Shown here: positions 13,806 to 17,009 of the stretch, piece by piece
How the letters are laid out: the number at the start of each line of letters is the position of its first letter
How positions within the stretch are numbered: position 1 is the first letter of the stretch
Origin: an uncultured Thermomicrobiales bacterium
GTDB lineage: Bacteria; Chloroflexota; Chloroflexia; Thermomicrobiales; Thermomicrobiaceae
Length of the DNA: 17,009 bases
Assembly (NCBI GenBank): GCA_937891245.1
Contig: CALAGB010000042.1
Location: forward strand, 1-17,009
Reading direction: 5' to 3'
Notes under the pieces: model-generated
Database searches by the model: none
Seen by the model: only the letters and a program-made list of their open reading frames with translations
Told to the model about the DNA's origin: nothing
Translations under genes and position numbers: made by a program

Positions 13806-15725
13806 CTAATTACCGGCGGGCGGCGTTGTGCCGTAGATTTGGGTCACCACATCCTGCCGCAACGAGAGCACGAAGTTGGTTGGCGCCGAAGGGTGCGCGA
13901 CCGAGCGATCGATCAGGAAGTGCGGAAAGCGTTCCCAGCGATCGGGGTGGATGACTGCACTGAGTAAGTCCCCCCAATCGGGATTCGAGAGCGTGCGCGA
14001 GCCGACGGTGCTCAGCGTCATGGTGCGCTGCAAGCGCCCTTCCGTGGATGCCAGGATCGTTGGGTGATCGGGACGCATGAAGACGACCTGCGGTGGATTC
14101 GATGCCGGATACTGTTCGTTCGGTTTCACGATCTGCAACACCGGGAAATCGCGGAAATACCAGGCAAACGGCTGGGCGATCGTCGAATCGACGGCGACTG
14201 AGAGCCCGTGCCCGCCGGTTGGATCGCGCGCATCCTGCGAGAATGTCGTCATATCGCGACTGACCGCGAGAATCTGCTTGACCGTTGTGCCAACAGCCGG
14301 CGTACTGTCGCCGACCGTTAGCGGCTCGCCCGGTCTGGAGGCGGTCTGGCTCTGAAGCAGGGCTGCCGCACGTAGGCCGGTACCGGCGAGCAAGAGCGCG
14401 ACGAACAGACCAACCAGCGCCCAGGCCTGCACCGGCATCGACCGGCCGATCCAGATCGAAAGGGCGAGGAGCGGCGCGAAGATGACGATCGCGACCAGAA
14501 TAAACGTGAAGATCCAGGCAGCAGCGTCAGTCCCGATGTCACTGGCGAGCAGTCCGTAGGTGCTGAGCGCGGCAAAGAAGGTGATCGGCACCGCGGTCAC
14601 GAAGAGGAGGCCGCGCGGCGTCCTGACGTCCGACCAGCGAACGTGATTCACCAGGGCATCGAGCCCGACACCGGCCAGAAGTAGAAGCGGCAGCGCGGTC
14701 AGCGTATACAGTGGGACATTCTTGCCGCCGAGTATCGAGCCGCAGATCAATCCGAGCGCGGTCCAGACGAGCAGTCCCGGCACCAGCAGATCGCGCGGGC
14801 GATCGTCCGAACGCGCGCGCCAGGCGAAGATGATGGCAAGGATCGCAAGCCCCAGCGAGACCGTCTCATCAATCGTGATCTGGAAGAAGGCGAGATGCCA
14901 TTCCTGACCGGCATGCGCGACGTGCTGATCCCAGAGCGCGCGCAGGCTTTCGCGGAAGAAATCGGAGAAACCGGACGGATGGACGAACAGGCTCGTCGAC
15001 ACGATGACGACGGACGCGAGCGCACCGAGCGCGACAGGCACAAGCGAGCGCGGTGAAACGTTCCGTTCACTGGATAGGATGAGCAACGCGACGACGACGA
15101 TCGGGAGTGCGATCCAGCCGAGCGGATCGGACATCACCACCAGGGCGGCTCCGATGCCGAAGAGTACGGCCGCGCCGCCGGAATCGCGGTCGAGCCAGCT
15201 GAGTCCGGCCGCGAGCGCCAGTAGCGACGTGAATATGAGCAACCCGCCGGCGCTCGCGTTGCGTGAGGTTTGCACAAAGGTCGGTGAGATCGCGATGAGC
15301 GCGACGGTTGCCAGCGCCGGTCCACGGCCGATCCAGCGACCTAACCACCAGACCAGAGCAATCGAGCCAAGCGACGCGAGCAACGGGACGATGCGGACAA
15401 TGCCATCGCTGGAACCGAAGAGGAAGAGCGCGAGCGCCGTGAGCGCGGTCGGCAGTGGCGCCTGTCCGGCGGCGGCCGGGATCGTGCCACCCTGCACAAT
15501 GCTGAGCGCGTTGGATGCCAGGCTGGCCTCATTGAACGAGAGCGGCAACGCCGAGTAGCCCACGATGCGCATAAGGAAGGCAACCGTCGCGATCGCGACC
15601 CAGCCGAGGCTGAACCAGGAGAGTGACGCGAAACTCAACGGCCGATCGAGCACCGAGGTGAACTCGCCATCGCTGGCATGCCCATCAAACGTTTCGACAC
15701 GTTCCAACCTGTCCGTCCTCCTCAT
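13806..15725 (-). CDS. Polytopic membrane protein, GT39/TIGR03663-like, probably degenerate
   Basis: The 639-residue protein has a short cytoplasmic N-terminus, roughly 11-12 hydrophobic helices between about 36 and 456, and a soluble C-terminal domain of about 180 residues presumably outside the membrane. The layout fits GT-C glycosyltransferases that use lipid-linked sugars. The first outer loop reads PLSFNEASLASNALSIVQGG (61-80), where active members usually have Asp-Glu; here it is Asn65-Glu66. PFAWYFRDFP (519-528) matches PFNWYLKDFP of the upstream neighbour, and GGKNVPLYTLTALP (333-346) aligns with GEKMPWIVVHIALP there, so the two are paralogues. ATG 15725 is annotated, but AGGAGG is codons 2-3, so TTG at 15707 is a possible true start. 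It lies 49 bases after its neighbour, probably in one operon. A role in glycan or cell-envelope synthesis is inferred. Confidence 0.75.
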   Translation of the reverse strand: MRRTDRLERVETFDGHASDGEFTSVLDRPLSFASLSWFSLGWVAIATVAFLMRIVGYSALPLSFNEASLASNALSIVQGGTIPAAAGQAPLPTALTALALFLFGSSDGIVRIVPLLASLGSIALVWWLGRWIGRGPALATVALIAISPTFVQTSRNASAGGLLIFTSLLALAAGLSWLDRDSGGAAVLFGIGAALVVMSDPLGWIALPIVVVALLILSSERNVSPRSLVPVALGALASVVIVSTSLFVHPSGFSDFFRESLRALWDQHVAHAGQEWHLAFFQITIDETVSLGLAILAIIFAWRARSDDRPRDLLVPGLLVWTALGLICGSILGGKNVPLYTLTALPLLLLAGVGLDALVNHVRWSDVRTPRGLLFVTAVPITFFAALSTYGLLASDIGTDAAAWIFTFILVAIVIFAPLLALSIWIGRSMPVQAWALVGLFVALLLAGTGLRAAALLQSQTASRPGEPLTVGDSTPAVGTTVKQILAVSRDMTTFSQDARDPTGGHGLSVAVDSTIAQPFAWYFRDFPVLQIVKPNEQYPASNPPQVVFMRPDHPTILASTEGRLQRTMTLSTVGSRTLSNPDWGDLLSAVIHPDRWERFPHFLIDRSVAHPSAPTNFVLSLRQDVVTQIYGTTPPAGN

Positions 15726-15774
15726 GTTCGGTCCGCGCTCACCCTCGCTGCTGGTAAGCGAGGTTTACCCCGCC

Positions 15775-17009
15775 TCATCGATCGTAGCGAATCTGGTTGA
15801 AATACGGATAAAGATCGTTCCGCACATAGACACGGAAGTTGACCGAGCCGAAGCCGCTCGGCACCTCGCGATAGGCGACCATGCGGAAGATCTTGCCCTG
15901 CTGACTCGGCTCCCGCATCGACCAGATGCTTGACCAGACGCTACGCGCCACATCGAGCAGTGTGTAGGGCGGTCGGCTGCTGTCCTGATAATTCTGGCGA
16001 TTCTCGTCGGTAATATCCGGCGCGTAGGCGAAACGGCGGTAGGTGTTCTCCTCCGGATACCACCAGCGCATTGGATATTCCTGGTAGCTGTAATTCTCCT
16101 TGAGCTGATCTTCCATGGCGCTGGTAAGCGTGTTGTCCGCCACGATGATCACCTGGGCATCGAGATCGCTCGGTAGTTGGTTGCCAATGTAGCGCCGGTT
16201 CGGAAAATCCTTCAAATACCAGTTGAACGGCCATTGGGTGACGTCGTCGTACCAGACCGCAAGCCCCATCCCGCCGTTGACCTGCTGAGATAGTTCGGTC
16301 AACTGTTTCGTGACTCTTGGCACGTCGGGCGATGTCTGGACATAAATCAGCATATCGCGCGGCACATCGCCCTCGCGATAGGTGAGGCGCCATTCGGCAT
16401 GCACCTGGGCCAGCGACAAGGCGAGTGTCCCGGCGATCAGAACCGTCGTTAGCGCACGCCTCTCACCGAGTCGAACGATCGCCAGCGCCAGCAGCGCGAG
16501 CAGCACGAGCCAGGGGAGGTAGACGAATGTCCACCAGTGATCGGTGACCCCGGCGCGGAGCGTTCGCTCGTAAACGCCGGACGCGGCGCTATATGGTCCG
16601 TCGCTCGCCCAGGCGAGCGAGAGAAAGGCAGTACCGAGCAGCGCGATAACGGCGCCACCGAAGGCGATGAGATCGCGGCGTGCGCCTGGCGACCACCGCA
16701 ACCAGTGGCGTTCAAGCTGTTCGATGCCATCACCGATCGTGGCCGCCGCGAGCAGCGTCATCGGCAGCGCGATATGCACCACGATCCAGGGCATCTTTTC
16801 ACCGGCCCACGAGAGGACCGCGAGCATACCGAACGACCAGTAGATGAGAAAGCCACGGATGTACGTGCGTCGATCGGGCGAGATGCCGGCTCGCCAGGCG
16901 CGGACGGTGCGCCAGAGCGTGAGGAGGATGGCGAACGGAAAGATGAGCGCGGCGACGTATTCGTATTGGGGCAGCAGAATCAGGTAATAAAACCACGGTT
17001 CCTGGCCAC
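15775..17009 (-). CDS. TIGR03663-like membrane glycosyltransferase family protein (5' end outside window)
   Basis: The frame is open from the stop at 15775 to the right edge, giving about 410 visible residues with the start not visible. The visible part opens with GQEPWFYYLILLPQYEYVA and continues with SWAGEKMPWIVVHIALP, both blocks I associate with the TIGR03663 family of Chloroflexota and haloarchaea (Agl23-like, named for a link to glycan flipping or transfer). At least four hydrophobic helices precede a C-terminal soluble region of about 240 residues, in which DDVTQWPFNWYLKDFPNRRY is the conserved block. The N-terminal catalytic-loop Asp-Glu would lie outside the window. It precedes its paralogue in a likely operon. 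The family assignment is from memory of the motifs; the biochemical role is not established by the sequence. Confidence 0.78.
   Translation of the reverse strand, partial: GQEPWFYYLILLPQYEYVAALIFPFAILLTLWRTVRAWRAGISPDRRTYIRGFLIYWSFGMLAVLSWAGEKMPWIVVHIALPMTLLAAATIGDGIEQLERHWLRWSPGARRDLIAFGGAVIALLGTAFLSLAWASDGPYSAASGVYERTLRAGVTDHWWTFVYLPWLVLLALLALAIVRLGERRALTTVLIAGTLALSLAQVHAEWRLTYREGDVPRDMLIYVQTSPDVPRVTKQLTELSQQVNGGMGLAVWYDDVTQWPFNWYLKDFPNRRYIGNQLPSDLDAQVIIVADNTLTSAMEDQLKENYSYQEYPMRWWYPEENTYRRFAYAPDITDENRQNYQDSSRPPYTLLDVARSVWSSIWSMREPSQQGKIFRMVAYREVPSGFGSVNFRVYVRNDLYPYFNQIRYDR

Noticed and set aside
1..17009. Frequent GATC/CGATCG words across the window
   Set aside because: They are explained at least in part by common Asp/Ile/Arg codons in high-GC genes; I cannot count them against a background, so no claim of methylation-related enrichment is made.

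Overview
The window reads as a high-GC (roughly 60%) bacterial chromosome segment, densely coded, with long open antisense frames in nearly every gene. No mobile element, tRNA, rRNA or CRISPR array was seen. The gene set suggests Chloroflexota, perhaps Thermomicrobia/Sphaerobacter-like: a glycerol/dihydroxyacetone operon with unfused PTS parts, an OmpR-type two-component pair, and two large membrane proteins of the TIGR03663/GT39-like type. This placement is inference from gene content, not from a marker comparison.

Region 1 (about 2-8105, + strand) is a glycerol and dihydroxyacetone operon: glpF (3' end only), dhaK, dhaL, glpK, dhaM, ptsH (HPr), ptsI (enzyme I), glpD. Glycerol enters through GlpF, GlpK makes glycerol-3-phosphate and GlpD oxidises it to DHAP. 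In parallel, PEP phosphate would run EI -> HPr -> DhaM -> DhaL (ADP cofactor) -> DHA held on DhaK, also giving DHAP. In E. coli the IIA, HPr and EI-like parts of DhaM are fused; here they are three adjacent genes. Several gaps contain GC-rich hairpins, notably before and after glpK.

Region 2 (8186-13184, - strand) reads, in transcription order: an OmpR/PhoB-family response regulator, a HAMP/HisKA sensor kinase, dxs (first step of the MEP isoprenoid pathway) with its own recognisable promoter, and rsmG (16S rRNA m7G methyltransferase). A good intrinsic terminator lies between dxs and rsmG. The 3' ends of glpD and rsmG converge on a compound hairpin.

Region 3 (13185-13779) is a divergent intergenic region of about 220 bp with two inverted repeats, followed by a single-domain response regulator on the + strand.

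Region 4 (13806-17009, - strand) holds two paralogous polytopic membrane proteins in tandem, resembling GT-C glycosyltransferases of the TIGR03663/GT39 group. The upstream one runs off the window. The downstream one keeps the fold and C-terminal motif but has lost the acidic residues at two motif positions, so it may be a non-catalytic partner.
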